A DNA stretch of 64,000 nucleotides, from NCBI RefSeq assembly GCF_030811455.1, contig NZ_JAUSQU010000001.1:7440001-7504000 (forward strand), in the 5' to 3' direction. Of the stretch, positions 9,253-18,321 are shown piece after piece. The first letter of the stretch is position 1; each line of letters starts with the position of its first letter. Under the pieces are notes generated by a model that did not search any database, had not been told where the DNA came from, and saw nothing but the letters and a program-made list of their open reading frames with translations. The stretch is from Streptosporangium lutulentum (lineage in GTDB: Bacteria > Actinomycetota > Actinomycetes > Streptosporangiales > Streptosporangiaceae). The position numbers and the translations under genes were made by a program.

Positions 9253-10191
9253 GTGCGAAAAGCGCTGCTCATCGTCATCCTGATAGCGAGTCTCGCCGGC
9301 TGCGGTTTTGTGCTCAATCCCGTCGCCTACCTGGTCGGCCCATCGGATACAGCCCCCTCATCCGCTGCGGCACCCACGCCCGTCCCCGTTTCCACCCCCA
9401 CCCCCACCCCCACCCCCACGCCTACGCCTACGCCTACGGCCGAGGGCATCCGGCTCACCATCGCCGACGCCAAGAAGGAAGCGGCGGCCTGGTTCGCCAG
9501 GAACAATCAAATGATCAAGGATCGCGACTGGTGGGACGACCCCTCCAAGCGGGACGCATTGTTCGCAGAGGGCACCAGGCACGAGGTGGTCATCGACCAG
9601 GGCCATGTGGAAGACGGGGACAAGAGCAGGATCCGCAAGCCGATCCTGCTGACCGGCAGGCAGACGTACTACGTGCCCCGCGAGCAGCCGTCCGACGGAG
9701 AGTGGTTCATCCTTCATACGACCTACAAGGGGCAGGACCGGTCGAGCGTCCTGGCATTCTGGCGCTGGAAGGGCGAGTCCTTCAAGCTGGCCGCGAAGAC
9801 CCCGCTGCACTACGGCCAGCGGGTGCCGGCGCCGCGCCTGGACGCCGAAGGCTACGTCACCGCCGCCTCGGACGGCGATGGCGCGGGCAAGGAGTATCTG
9901 GCCTTCTGGGACTACCCCAACAACAAGGCGGGAAAGAACGGCTACCGGCTGGCCAAGGACAACTTCAGCCGCCTCGCCTACGCCAAGGTCTCCAAGGGCC
10001 TTTACATGGCGTATGAGTCCCACACCTACCCCTACGGCTTCAGCGTCGAAGGCGGCGGCTCCTTCTACCTCTTCAGCCTGCTCAACAACCCGGAGATGAT
10101 CACACAGGTCTACACCGTGGGCCTGTATGTGAGCCCGGAGCGCAAGGGGATCAAGGAGATCCAGGAGATCGCCGGCGACTGGTACGCCTGA
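9253..10191 (+). CDS. Secreted lipoprotein with Thr-Pro linker
   Basis: A 312-residue protein. MRKALLIVILIASLAGC is a lipoprotein signal peptide with lipobox LAGC (Cys17). A Ser/Ala/Pro stretch and a run of Thr-Pro dipeptides (~40-57) follow, encoded by a hexanucleotide repeat (CACCCC changing to TACGCC). The globular domain (~58-312) has many Trp/Tyr residues and no recognised family motif. The GTG start at 9253 has GAAGGAA upstream. It probably sits on the outer face of the membrane. The gene lies 290 bp after the exporter and may be separately transcribed. Confidence 0.8.
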   Translation: MRKALLIVILIASLAGCGFVLNPVAYLVGPSDTAPSSAAAPTPVPVSTPTPTPTPTPTPTPTAEGIRLTIADAKKEAAAWFARNNQMIKDRDWWDDPSKRDALFAEGTRHEVVIDQGHVEDGDKSRIRKPILLTGRQTYYVPREQPSDGEWFILHTTYKGQDRSSVLAFWRWKGESFKLAAKTPLHYGQRVPAPRLDAEGYVTAASDGDGAGKEYLAFWDYPNNKAGKNGYRLAKDNFSRLAYAKVSKGLYMAYESHTYPYGFSVEGGGSFYLFSLLNNPEMITQVYTVGLYVSPERKGIKEIQEIAGDWYA

Positions 10192-10385
10192 CGCTCCGTT
10201 CCTTCGTGAACAAGCTTCTCGGCCCCATCGGGACGTCGGCCGCGTCGGCGGAGGGAAAACGCGGCACCGCGGACAACCAGGGGTCATCCGCGGTGAACCG
10301 CTACGTGGCGGCCGGGACACGTTCGGGAGAAGACCCCGAGCCGCCGCGCACCGCCGGGCCCGCCGAGGAGAGGTCCGGCGGCGGA

Positions 10386-11576
10386 CTACCGGATCTCGGC
10401 CAGGTCGATCATGTAAAGGTCGTCCCCGAGTGTGTAGCTGAGGAGTCTGCCGGTCGAATCCTCGGACGGCAGGGTTATGAAGGAGCCCTCCCCTCGAATA
10501 CCCAGGTAGCCCGATTCACCGGTGTTCAGGTCGTACAGTCCCACGCCCTCGAACTTCTCATCGCCGTATGCCGAGACGTAGAAGCGATCCTGAGTCGGCG
10601 GGATCGCGCTGGACACCCTGGTAGGCACCATCTTCTGTGAGGAGCCGTCCCGATGCCGGAAGAAGGTCTGGAATTCCGAGGTGGTGCCCAGGCAGATGGT
10701 CACGCCACAGGATCGGATCACCTCGCCGGGGTGGGTGACGGCGGCTCTGGTCTCGCCGGTCTCCACGTTCAGGATTCGGGCGAACACGGTGCCTTTGGGC
10801 TCGCCTCCTCTCCCCGGCGTGCCGATCCACGGCCAGGACAGCAGATGCATCCCGGTGCCTCCCTCGACCGGTTCCACCGTGCCGCCCTCCAAGGGGACGG
10901 AGAAGACCCCGCCCGTGTAGAGCGAGAAAACAATCTTGCCGTTGGCCACGGTGAGATTGTCGATCCCGCTGCCGTCCCCCTCCTTGATGCTCTGGTCGGC
11001 GACGATCTTCGCCGTCCCACCGTCCACCGGCACGGCCCAAAGGTGTGCGACGCGGTCCTTCGTCGAGGTCCACCACACCACGTGTCCGTCGCCCACGGCG
11101 AAGCCGTTGGCGGCGCCCGCCGGGCTCTCGGGCGACGGCAGGTCAGCGATCTTGCGCCGCGAGTCGCCGTCGAGGTCGTAGGCGTAGACGGCGGTCGGCT
11201 GGTCGAACCCCGCCGGAGCCGTCACGAGCAGCGTACGGTCGTCGATGAACGTCTCCGGTCGCCATGACGCCCCGTCGGGCCCCTTCGCCGGGACCTTCCG
11301 CACCGCCTCCGGCCAGACCTTCTCCACGTGCTCGGCCGGCGTCGCGGCACGCGCCTCCGAAGCGGTCGTGGTCGTCATGACGTCGCCGCCGGGCACCACG
11401 GCGACGGCCCCGCCCGCGACCAGCACGACCGCCGCGGCGGCCAGCGCCACCCGGGTCCGCCGCCTCCTGCGCCGGTGGATCCGCTCAAGCCGCTCAGGCA
11501 GCAGGGCGGGCAGGCGGGGCGCCTGCCCGGCGGCCTGGCCGAACGTCCTGCGAAGAGTCTCCTCAACCTCGGTCAT
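10386..11576 (-). CDS. Membrane-anchored beta-propeller-like partner of a SigE-family sigma factor
   Basis: A 396-residue protein with a short cytoplasmic N-terminus (MTEVEETLRRTFG), an Arg-rich stretch, one membrane segment (~40-60, VALAAAAVVLVAGGAVAVV) and a long extracytoplasmic domain. That domain has repeated strands such as 'GGHVVWW', 'LWAVPVDGGTAKIV' and 'VFSVPLEGGTVEPV', suggesting a TolB/WD40-like propeller. Its ATG overlaps the sigma-factor stop (ATGA), so the two are translationally coupled. Topology and coupling suggest an anti-sigma or sensor role, although no zinc-binding anti-sigma motif is visible. The organisation repeats at 56921-58839. Confidence 0.78.
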   Translation of the reverse strand: MTEVEETLRRTFGQAAGQAPRLPALLPERLERIHRRRRRRTRVALAAAAVVLVAGGAVAVVPGGDVMTTTTASEARAATPAEHVEKVWPEAVRKVPAKGPDGASWRPETFIDDRTLLVTAPAGFDQPTAVYAYDLDGDSRRKIADLPSPESPAGAANGFAVGDGHVVWWTSTKDRVAHLWAVPVDGGTAKIVADQSIKEGDGSGIDNLTVANGKIVFSLYTGGVFSVPLEGGTVEPVEGGTGMHLLSWPWIGTPGRGGEPKGTVFARILNVETGETRAAVTHPGEVIRSCGVTICLGTTSEFQTFFRHRDGSSQKMVPTRVSSAIPPTQDRFYVSAYGDEKFEGVGLYDLNTGESGYLGIRGEGSFITLPSEDSTGRLLSYTLGDDLYMIDLAEIR

Positions 11577-12073
11577 CGTACGTTCCCCCTGGTCATCGGC
11601 TTGGTCGGAACAGCGCCGCGGAGCTTGTCGAGCGCGCGGGCGGCCTGGCTGCGTACCGTGCCGCGCGAGATCCCGAGTACGGCGGCGATCTCGGCGTCGT
11701 CGAGTTGCTCGTAGTAGCGCAGCACCAGCACCGCGCGCTGCTTGCGCGGCAGACCGGCCAGCGCCTGCCACATCCTTCGCTCGTCGCCGCTGGGCAGCGA
11801 GTCGTGGTGCTCGCGCTCCGGCAGATCCCAGGCGAGCTGCTCGCGTTTGCGTAATCGCCAGGTGGCGATGTGCAGCCTGGCCATCGTGGTACGGGCGTAG
11901 CTCTCCGGGTTCTCCTTCGAGTGCAATCGATGCCAGGCGCCGCGCAGCTTCAGCAGCGCCTCCTGGACCAGGTCGGCCGCGTCATGCGGATTGCCGGCCA
12001 GCATGTAGCCGTAGCGCAGCAGCGCGTCGCCGCGTTCGGCGACGAACTCCGCGAAACGGGGATCAGCTTCCAA
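11573..12073 (-). CDS. SigE-family RNA polymerase sigma factor (ECF type)
   Basis: A 166-residue sigma-70 family protein. Region 2 (FVAERGDALLRYGYMLAGNPHDAADLVQEALLKL) and region 4 (LPRKQRAVLVLRYYEQLDDAEIAAVLGISRGTVRSQAARALDKLR) are intact and carry the sequence style of the actinobacterial SigE-like ECF group. It is followed by, and overlaps, its membrane partner gene. It would direct RNA polymerase to stress-type promoters; targets are unknown. Confidence 0.92.
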   Translation of the reverse strand: MEADPRFAEFVAERGDALLRYGYMLAGNPHDAADLVQEALLKLRGAWHRLHSKENPESYARTTMARLHIATWRLRKREQLAWDLPEREHHDSLPSGDERRMWQALAGLPRKQRAVLVLRYYEQLDDAEIAAVLGISRGTVRSQAARALDKLRGAVPTKPMTRGNVR

Positions 12074-12349
12074 CAGCCCTTGCCTTTCGTCGGTCCTTCA
12101 CCTCTGAGAGGGGCCAGGGGCGGAAACTGTTGCATGAAGAGACTCTTCACCTCGAACCGAGCCTGCTCGCGAAGGATCCGGCGGAGTCCGTCGCCGGGCC
12201 GGGCGCGGCGTCCGATCGGCCGGGCTCACCGAGCCGATCGTGGCCCCGGCGCTGGAGACCGTACACGCCCGAACCCGGCCGGCGGCGGTCAGGTCGCGCA
12301 CGGCGCCTGCGTCGGCCTGGGTTGCCTGCCCGCGTCTCGGGAACGAGGA

Positions 12350-12381
12350 AGAGCGGGCGCTCCTGACGGAGTGCCCGCTCT
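12350..12381 (-). terminator. Terminator hairpin after the secreted-protein gene
   Basis: Stem AGAGCGGGC/GCCCGCTCT with inner CTCC/GGAG stem, identical in design to the hairpin at 6249-6280. It lies 48 bp after the stop on the minus strand. Confidence 0.8.
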
Positions 12382-12428
12382 CGGTTTCCCTATGGTCGGG
12401 TCATCGGGGTGGGGTGCCCGATGGGGTT

Positions 12429-12902
12429 TCAGAAGGAGTGGCGGTAGTAGGTGCCCCAGTCGAAGTCGCGGGAGGTGCCCTCGCCGATGTGGGTGCGGAA
12501 GCCGTCGAAGCCGCCGCGGGTGCTGTAGCTGAACGTCCACCGGCTGTGGCCGCCGGTGGCGAACCGCTTGGTGTGCCAGCCGCGGTTGTCGTGGTAGGAG
12601 AAGTCGACGTAGGTGTTCTGCCGGTCGCGGTCGTGGTCCCATGCTTCGAGGTCGAAGTAGTAGCGGCCGTTCGCGTAGTACCAGGAGCCCTTGTAGGTGG
12701 AGCGCTCGCCGCGTGACTCGCCGCGGCCGTAGCCGGAGGAGCCGGAGAACCAGTGCTTGGCGTACTGGGCCTGCACCACCGAGGCGGTGCTCGCGGCGCT
12801 CGCGGTGGTGGCGGTGGCGGCCTGGGCGGGGGCGGCGGCGATACCGGCCGCCAGAGCGCCGGCCAGGGCGGTGCCGACCAGGACGCTGCGGAGCTTACGC
12901 AT
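12429..12902 (-). CDS. Small secreted Tyr/Trp-rich protein
   Basis: A 157-residue protein with a clear Sec signal peptide (MRKLRSVLVGTALAGALAAG, cleavage near APAQAA), an Ala/Thr/Ser linker, then a ~105-residue domain rich in Tyr, Gly, His and Arg with repeated aromatic strands (GSWYYANGRYYFDLEAWD, YVDFSYHDNRGWHTKRF, WTFSYST). The alternating pattern suggests a small extracellular beta-sandwich. No family was recognised. It has an AAAGGAAG ribosome site. The near-identical inverted copy at 5730-6203 is broken by a stop codon, so this is the functional copy. Confidence 0.85.
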   Translation of the reverse strand: MRKLRSVLVGTALAGALAAGIAAAPAQAATATTASAASTASVVQAQYAKHWFSGSSGYGRGESRGERSTYKGSWYYANGRYYFDLEAWDHDRDRQNTYVDFSYHDNRGWHTKRFATGGHSRWTFSYSTRGGFDGFRTHIGEGTSRDFDWGTYYRHSF

Positions 12903-13066
12903 GAGGGGACTTCCTTTGGAGTGAGGGCGTTCGGGGGAGAACCTGCGCCCGGTGAGCTTTGTGTTGGCCGCTCGTTTCGGACATCACTCACATTAGAAAG
13001 ACGAAAGCCTTCGTTCTGCGTACGAGTACACACATAAAGCCGAGCGTGCACTACGACACACAAACG

Positions 13067-13524
13067 CCCCTTCCCTCGGGTTCCGGTGACCGCGAGCGAA
13101 GCGATCTGCGGTCAGGGCGGCCGGGCCGGCGCGTTCCGTCTCTTCGGTGCGCGGCTCATGGCTCTGACCGTTCACGCGACGATCGACGCCGTCGCCGTCC
13201 GGCTCCTCACCGGTCTCGACCCCGCCCTCGCCGCCGTGGAACCGGTCACCGCCTTCGGCCTCGCCACCCGTGACGGAGACCGGCCCCTTTCGGACGGCGC
13301 CCGCAGGCGAGAGCAGCCGCCCCGCCGGCGGAACCGAGCCAATATCCCCAGGCCAGAAGGCCGTATCGCGACATTTGCAAGACTCTTCCGGTGGATGTGC
13401 CGAGGGTCGTTGTGCGACCCGTACCCGCCTGTGAGGCTCGGGGGAAGGGTGGTGAGAAACAGGGCTGAAGGGCGTAAGCTCCGGGGCCAGCAACCGGCGT
13501 TCAGATCGTAGAAAAGGGGCCCAG
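13067..13524. other. Intergenic region upstream of dnaE
   Basis: About 460 bp with no convincing gene. The frames open here have no ribosome site and odd composition. It should hold the dnaE promoter and the outer flank of the inverted repeat. GGGGCCCAG precedes the dnaE GTG. Confidence 0.5.
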
Positions 13525-16500
13525 GTGACCAAATCGTTTGCGCATCTGCATGTACACACCGAGTATTCGATGCTCGACGGCGCAGCGAAGGTCAGCCCCT
13601 TATTCGCGGAGACGTCGCGATTGGGCATGCCCGCCATCGCGATGTCCGATCACGGCAACATGTTCGGCGCCTACGAGTTCCAGCAGGTCGCGGGGAACCA
13701 CGGCGTGAAGCCGATCATCGGGATCGAGGCCTATGTCGCCCCGGCGTCCCGGTTCGTGAAGAAGCCCATCTTCTGGGGGGCCGGCGGGCAGCGTGCCGTC
13801 AGCGACGACGGCGAAGGCAGCAAGGACGTCTCCGGCGGCGGCAGGTACACCCACCTGACCATGTGGGCGGAAGACGCCACCGGTCTGCGCAACCTGTTCA
13901 AGCTCTCCTCCCTGGCCTCCATCGAGGGCTACTACGGCAAGCCCCGCATGGATCGGGAGCTGATCGCGGACAACGCCCGGGGGATCATCGCGACCACGGG
14001 CTGCCCGTCGGGGGAGGTGCAGACCCGGCTGCGACTCGGTCAGTACGACGAAGCGGTCAAGGCCGCGGCGGCCTACCAGGACATCTTCGGCAAGGAGAAC
14101 TACTTCCTGGAGTTGATGGACCACGACCTCGACATCGAGCGCCAGGTCCGCGAGGGGCTGCTCCGGGTCGCCAAAGAGCTCGGCATACCGCCGCTGGCCA
14201 CCAACGACAGCCACTACGTGCTGGAGGACCAGGCCGACGCGCACGACACCCTGCTGTGCATCGGGGTCGGCAAGAACAAGGACGACCCGAACCGGTTCCG
14301 CTTCAACGGCTCCGGCTACTACCTCAAGACCCCCGAGGAGATGCGGGAGCTGTTCCGGGAGTTGCCGGACGCCTGCGACAACACCCTGCTGATCGCGGAG
14401 CGCGTCGGCGACTACAGCGAGGTTTTCGCCCACGTCGACCGGATGCCGCAGTTCGACGTGCCCGAGGGCGAGACGCAGGCGTCCTGGCTGCGCGCGGAGT
14501 GCGAGCGGGGCCTCAAAGAGCGCTACGGCGACAGTCCCGGCCAGGAGGTCCTCGACCGGCTGGAGCTGGAACTCGGCGTCATCTCTCCGCTGGGGTTCGA
14601 CTCCTACTTCCTCGTGGTCGCCGACATCTGCCGCTACGCGCGTGACAACGGCATCCCGGTGGGCCCGGGACGTGGTTCGGCGACCGGTTCGATCGTCGCC
14701 TACCTGACCCGCATCACCGAGCTGGACCCGCTGGAGCACGGCCTGCTGTTCGAGCGGTTCCTGAACCCCGAGCGCGTCAGCCCGCCCGACGTCGACCTCG
14801 ACTTCGACGACCGCCGACGCGACGACATGATCAACTATGTCACCCAGAAGTACGGCGCGGCCTATACCGCGCAGGTCAACACGTTCGGCATGATCAAGGC
14901 CAAGGCCGCGGTCAAGGACTCCGCTCGTGTCCTCGGCTACCCCTTCCAGGTGGGCGAGCGCATCACCAAGGCGATGCCGCCGGACGTGATGGGCAAGGGA
15001 GTCCCCCTCACCGGCATGTTCGACGAGGACCACCCGCGCTACAGCGAGGCCGGCGAGTTCCGGGCGATGTACGACAGCGACCCGGACGTCAAAAAGGTCG
15101 TCGACACCGGCCTCGGCATCGAGGGACTGATCCGCAACACCGGCGTCCACGCCGCCGCGGTCATCCTCTCCTCCGCTCCGCTGCTTCAGTTGATCCCGCT
15201 GCATCGCCGCGACAAGGACGGCGTGATCATCACCGGGTTCTCCTACCCGCAGTGCGAGGACATGGGCCTGGTCAAGATGGACTTCCTGGGTCTGCGGAAC
15301 CTGGGCGTCATCGACCACGCCATCCAGATCATCCGAGAGCACCGGGGGGTGGAGATCTCCACCGAGAAGATCCCCCTGGATGACGCCACAACCTATGAGC
15401 TGATGGCCCGCGGCGACACCCTGGGGGTGTTCCAGCTCGACGGCGGCCCCATGCGCAACCTGCTGAAGCTGATGGTGCCCACCCGATTCGAGGACATCGC
15501 CGCGGTCCTGGCCCTGTACCGGCCCGGACCGATGGCCGCCAACGCGCACATCAACTACGCCGACCGCAAGAACCACCGCCAGGAGATCGCCCCGATCCAC
15601 CCCGAGCTCGAAGCGGCGCTGGAGCCGATCCTCGGCACCACCTTCCACCTGCTGGTCTACCAGGAGCAGGTCATGGCCATCGGCCGGGAGCTGGCCGGCT
15701 ACAGCCTCGGCGGCGCCGACCTGCTGCGCCGGGCGATGGGCAAGAAGAAGAAATCGGAACTGGACAAGCAGTACGAGTTCTTCGAGCGCGGCATGAAGGA
15801 CAACAACTACTCCGACGAGGCCATCAAAGCCTTGTGGGACGTGATGCTGCCGTTCTCCGGTTACGCGTTCAACAAGTCCCACACCGCCGGATACGGCCTG
15901 GTCGCCTACTGGACGGCCTACCTGAAGGCGAACTACCCGGCCGACTACATGGCGGCGCTGCTCACCTCGGTCGGCGACGACAAGGACAAGGCGGCCATCT
16001 ACCTCGCCGAGTGCCGGAAGATGGGCATCCAGGTGCTGCCGCCCGACGTCAACGAGTCCTCCCTGCACTTCGCTCCGGTCGGGAAGGACGCGATCCGGTT
16101 CGGTCTCGGCGCGGTCCGCAACGTCGGTGAGACCCCGGTGGAGGCCATCCTCGCCGCCCGCAAAGCCACGGGGGCCTTCACGGACTTCAACGACTTCCTG
16201 GCCAAGGTCCCCCTTACGGTGTGCAACAAGCGGCTCATCGAGTCGCTCGTCAAGGCGGGGGCGTTCGACTCGCTCGACCACCCGCGCAAAGCGCTGATGA
16301 TGATCCACGAACAGGCCGTCGACAGCGTCATCCCGATCAAGAAATCCGAGGCCCACGGGCAGGACTCGCTGTTCGGCGACGACGCGGGCGGCGTCGACGA
16401 GACCTTCGCCGTCTCGATCCCCGACGGGGAATGGGACAAGAAGACGCGGCTCGGCTTCGAGCGGGAGATGCTCGGCCTGTACGTGTCCGACCATCCGCTG

Positions 16501-17073
16501 GCCGGCACCGAACGGCTCCTGGCCCGCAACCGGTCCCACACGATCGTCGACCTCCTCGAAAACGGCCAGGACCGCACCGACGCCAAGGTGTGCGGGCTCA
16601 TCACCAAGGTCGACAAAAGGGTGAACAAGGCCGGGAAGGTCTGGGCGATCATCGTCGTCGAGGACATGGACAGCGCCGTCGAATGCCTGTTCTTCCCGAA
16701 GAACTACGAGCTGTACGCGCCGGAGCTGCGCGAGGACGCCGTCGTGTCGGTCAGCGGAATGGTCAGCAGCCGCGACGGCGCGATCTCGATCTTCGCCAAC
16801 GACCTCGTTCCGATCGATGTGTCCGGCGTGACCAGCGACTCCGGGCACCCGGTCACCATCACTCTGCGAGAAGAGCGCGTCACGCCGGATCTGCTCCATG
16901 AGTTGCGGAACATCTTCAAGACCCACCAGGGAAAGGTGCCGGTCCGGATCCACCTGCACCGACCCGGCGCCAAGGTCCTGATCATGGCTCTGCCGGAGTT
17001 CTCGGTCAGAGCCGAACCATCGTTCGCCGCCGATATCAAGACATTGGTAGGGCCCGAGGCGATCAGCTTGTGA
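13525..17073 (+). CDS. dnaE: DNA polymerase III alpha subunit
   Basis: An 1182-residue replicative polymerase, normal for the family. Seen in order: the PHP domain with HLHVHTEYSMLDG (8-20) and MSDHGNM; the polymerase palm with the catalytic PDVDLDFDD motif (~421-430) and GPGRGSATGSIVAYLTRI; the fingers with YAFNKSHTAGYGLVAYWTAYLK; and a C-terminal OB fold (~1000-1080). The start is GTG at 13525 with a GGGG-type ribosome site, and the N-terminal MTKSFAHLHVHTEYS aligns with family starts. This looks like the main actinobacterial DnaE1 rather than the mutagenic DnaE2 (inference from overall sequence). A small GTG-start gene overlaps its stop. Confidence 0.97.
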   Translation: MTKSFAHLHVHTEYSMLDGAAKVSPLFAETSRLGMPAIAMSDHGNMFGAYEFQQVAGNHGVKPIIGIEAYVAPASRFVKKPIFWGAGGQRAVSDDGEGSKDVSGGGRYTHLTMWAEDATGLRNLFKLSSLASIEGYYGKPRMDRELIADNARGIIATTGCPSGEVQTRLRLGQYDEAVKAAAAYQDIFGKENYFLELMDHDLDIERQVREGLLRVAKELGIPPLATNDSHYVLEDQADAHDTLLCIGVGKNKDDPNRFRFNGSGYYLKTPEEMRELFRELPDACDNTLLIAERVGDYSEVFAHVDRMPQFDVPEGETQASWLRAECERGLKERYGDSPGQEVLDRLELELGVISPLGFDSYFLVVADICRYARDNGIPVGPGRGSATGSIVAYLTRITELDPLEHGLLFERFLNPERVSPPDVDLDFDDRRRDDMINYVTQKYGAAYTAQVNTFGMIKAKAAVKDSARVLGYPFQVGERITKAMPPDVMGKGVPLTGMFDEDHPRYSEAGEFRAMYDSDPDVKKVVDTGLGIEGLIRNTGVHAAAVILSSAPLLQLIPLHRRDKDGVIITGFSYPQCEDMGLVKMDFLGLRNLGVIDHAIQIIREHRGVEISTEKIPLDDATTYELMARGDTLGVFQLDGGPMRNLLKLMVPTRFEDIAAVLALYRPGPMAANAHINYADRKNHRQEIAPIHPELEAALEPILGTTFHLLVYQEQVMAIGRELAGYSLGGADLLRRAMGKKKKSELDKQYEFFERGMKDNNYSDEAIKALWDVMLPFSGYAFNKSHTAGYGLVAYWTAYLKANYPADYMAALLTSVGDDKDKAAIYLAECRKMGIQVLPPDVNESSLHFAPVGKDAIRFGLGAVRNVGETPVEAILAARKATGAFTDFNDFLAKVPLTVCNKRLIESLVKAGAFDSLDHPRKALMMIHEQAVDSVIPIKKSEAHGQDSLFGDDAGGVDETFAVSIPDGEWDKKTRLGFEREMLGLYVSDHPLAGTERLLARNRSHTIVDLLENGQDRTDAKVCGLITKVDKRVNKAGKVWAIIVVEDMDSAVECLFFPKNYELYAPELREDAVVSVSGMVSSRDGAISIFANDLVPIDVSGVTSDSGHPVTITLREERVTPDLLHELRNIFKTHQGKVPVRIHLHRPGAKVLIMALPEFSVRAEPSFAADIKTLVGPEAISL

Positions 17074-17417
17074 CCGACGCCCCCCTGGAGATCCGTTCCG
17101 TCCCGGAGCCGTCCCCCTGCCCGCGCTGCACAGGAAAGGGCAGCTTGTCAGCGCGGGTCTCCTACGGGTGGACCAACTCCCGGGGCATCGACGTACGCGG
17201 CTGGAACCACGTCACGCTGTGCGCCGGCTGCGACGCCGACGCTCCGCACGCGGCCCCGCTCATCACGTGGTTCCATGTGCACGGCAGCGTCGTGGGCGAC
17301 AACTGCGAGGAGTTCGTGGTGCTCCTGACCGACTGGGCCGAGCACGTGCGAGTGCCGGAGCTGGACCAGGCCGCGTTGGAGGAGGAGATCGACGCCTGGC
17401 GGTGCGGCGAGCTGTGA
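17070..17417 (+). CDS. Small protein with two CxxC knuckles (DUF6300-like)
   Basis: A 115-residue protein whose GTG overlaps the dnaE stop (GTGA), so it is probably co-translated with dnaE. CPRC (~16-19) and CAGC (~50-53) could form one zinc site, and an acidic C-terminus ends in EEEIDAWRCGEL. It resembles actinomycete DUF6300-type proteins; that assignment is from memory of the pattern and is tentative. Function unknown. Confidence 0.7.
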   Translation: MTDAPLEIRSVPEPSPCPRCTGKGSLSARVSYGWTNSRGIDVRGWNHVTLCAGCDADAPHAAPLITWFHVHGSVVGDNCEEFVVLLTDWAEHVRVPELDQAALEEEIDAWRCGEL

Positions 17418-17629
17418 CAGACGAGCGTGCGTGCCCGCCGATCGTCCGGCCAAGAGACCCGAGCCCCATCGGCGGCTCGGAACGAAAGCGAGGGCCGGGG
17501 AAGAGAACCGCTGCGAATGTGTGAGGGCTCGGGATTTCGTGTCGGTGACCGCCGCCGAAACGGTGTGTACGACAGGAGGCCGGCTCCCGTCATAGGCTGG
17601 ATCTCGCCCGCGATGGACAGGAGTCCGAG

Positions 17630-18316
17630 ATGGCCGAGACGACGCTGACCGAGACGACGGTGGCCGAGGTGACGGCCGAGCTGGCCGAGCTCGAAGACCC
17701 GAAGATACGCGCGGCGAACGAGAGACACGGTGACGATCACGGGGTGAACCTCGGCAAGCTGCGCGCGCTCGCGAAGCGGCTGAAGACGCAGCAGGAACTC
17801 GCGCGCCGGCTCTGGGAGACGGATGACACCGCGGCGAGACTGCTGGCGATCCTGATCTGCCGCCCGAAGGCGTTCGAGCGTGACGAGTTGGACGTCATGG
17901 TGCGCGAGGCGCGTGCGCCCAAGGTGCACGACTGGCTCGTGAACTACGTGGTGAAGAAGAACCCGCACTCCGAAGAGCTGCGCCTGGCCTGGTCCGCCGA
18001 TCCGGATCCGGTGGTCGCGAGTGCCGGCTGGGCGCTGACCATCGAACGGGTGGCGAAGAGGCCCGAAGGCCTCGACCTCGCCGGACTGCTCGACGTCATC
18101 GAGGCGGAGATGAAAGGCGCCCCGGATCGCCTGCAGTGGGCGATGAACCACTGCCTGGCTCAGATCGGGATCGAGCGCGCCGAGCACTGCGCCCGCGCGC
18201 TCGACATCGGTGAGCGCCTGGAGGTGCTCAAGGACTACCCGACGTCCCCGGGCTGCACGTCTCCGTTCGCGCCCATCTGGATCACCGAGATGGTGCGCCG
18301 GCAGCACGACAGCTAG
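17630..18316 (+). CDS. DNA alkylation repair protein (AlkD-like HEAT fold)
   Basis: A 228-residue all-helical protein with HEAT-like repeats. Features of the DNA alkylation repair family are visible: VNLGKLRALAKRLK near residue 45, LWETDDTAARLLAILICRPK, VHDWLVNYVVKKNPHSEELRLAW, and WAMNHCLAQIG near 165. AlkD proteins remove bulky or cationic alkylated bases without flipping them. An ATG with GGACAGGAG upstream sets the start. Its neighbours are unrelated small genes. Confidence 0.85.
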   Translation: MAETTLTETTVAEVTAELAELEDPKIRAANERHGDDHGVNLGKLRALAKRLKTQQELARRLWETDDTAARLLAILICRPKAFERDELDVMVREARAPKVHDWLVNYVVKKNPHSEELRLAWSADPDPVVASAGWALTIERVAKRPEGLDLAGLLDVIEAEMKGAPDRLQWAMNHCLAQIGIERAEHCARALDIGERLEVLKDYPTSPGCTSPFAPIWITEMVRRQHDS

Positions 18317-18321
18317 GAAGG

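Larger units (their letters stand above)
12303..13066 (-). repeat. Long inverted duplication, copy 2
   Basis: Inverted partner of 5565-6325. The outer boundary is sharp at 13066 (CGTTTGTGTGTCGTAG read on the minus strand), and the inner end fades around 12303. It contains the intact secreted-protein gene, its leader and its terminator. Confidence 0.93.

Noticed and set aside
9385-9440. Short tandem repeat considered as a CRISPR-like array
   Set aside because: Six-base units without spacers that code for an in-frame Thr-Pro linker. No CRISPR array was seen in the window.
13086-13511. Open frame between the inverted repeat and dnaE
   Set aside because: No ribosome site, composition drifts to Arg-rich, and no homology pattern is visible.
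13600-16959. 1119-codon open frame antisense to dnaE
   Set aside because: It is an effect of GC-rich third positions in dnaE; the sense strand carries complete polymerase motifs.
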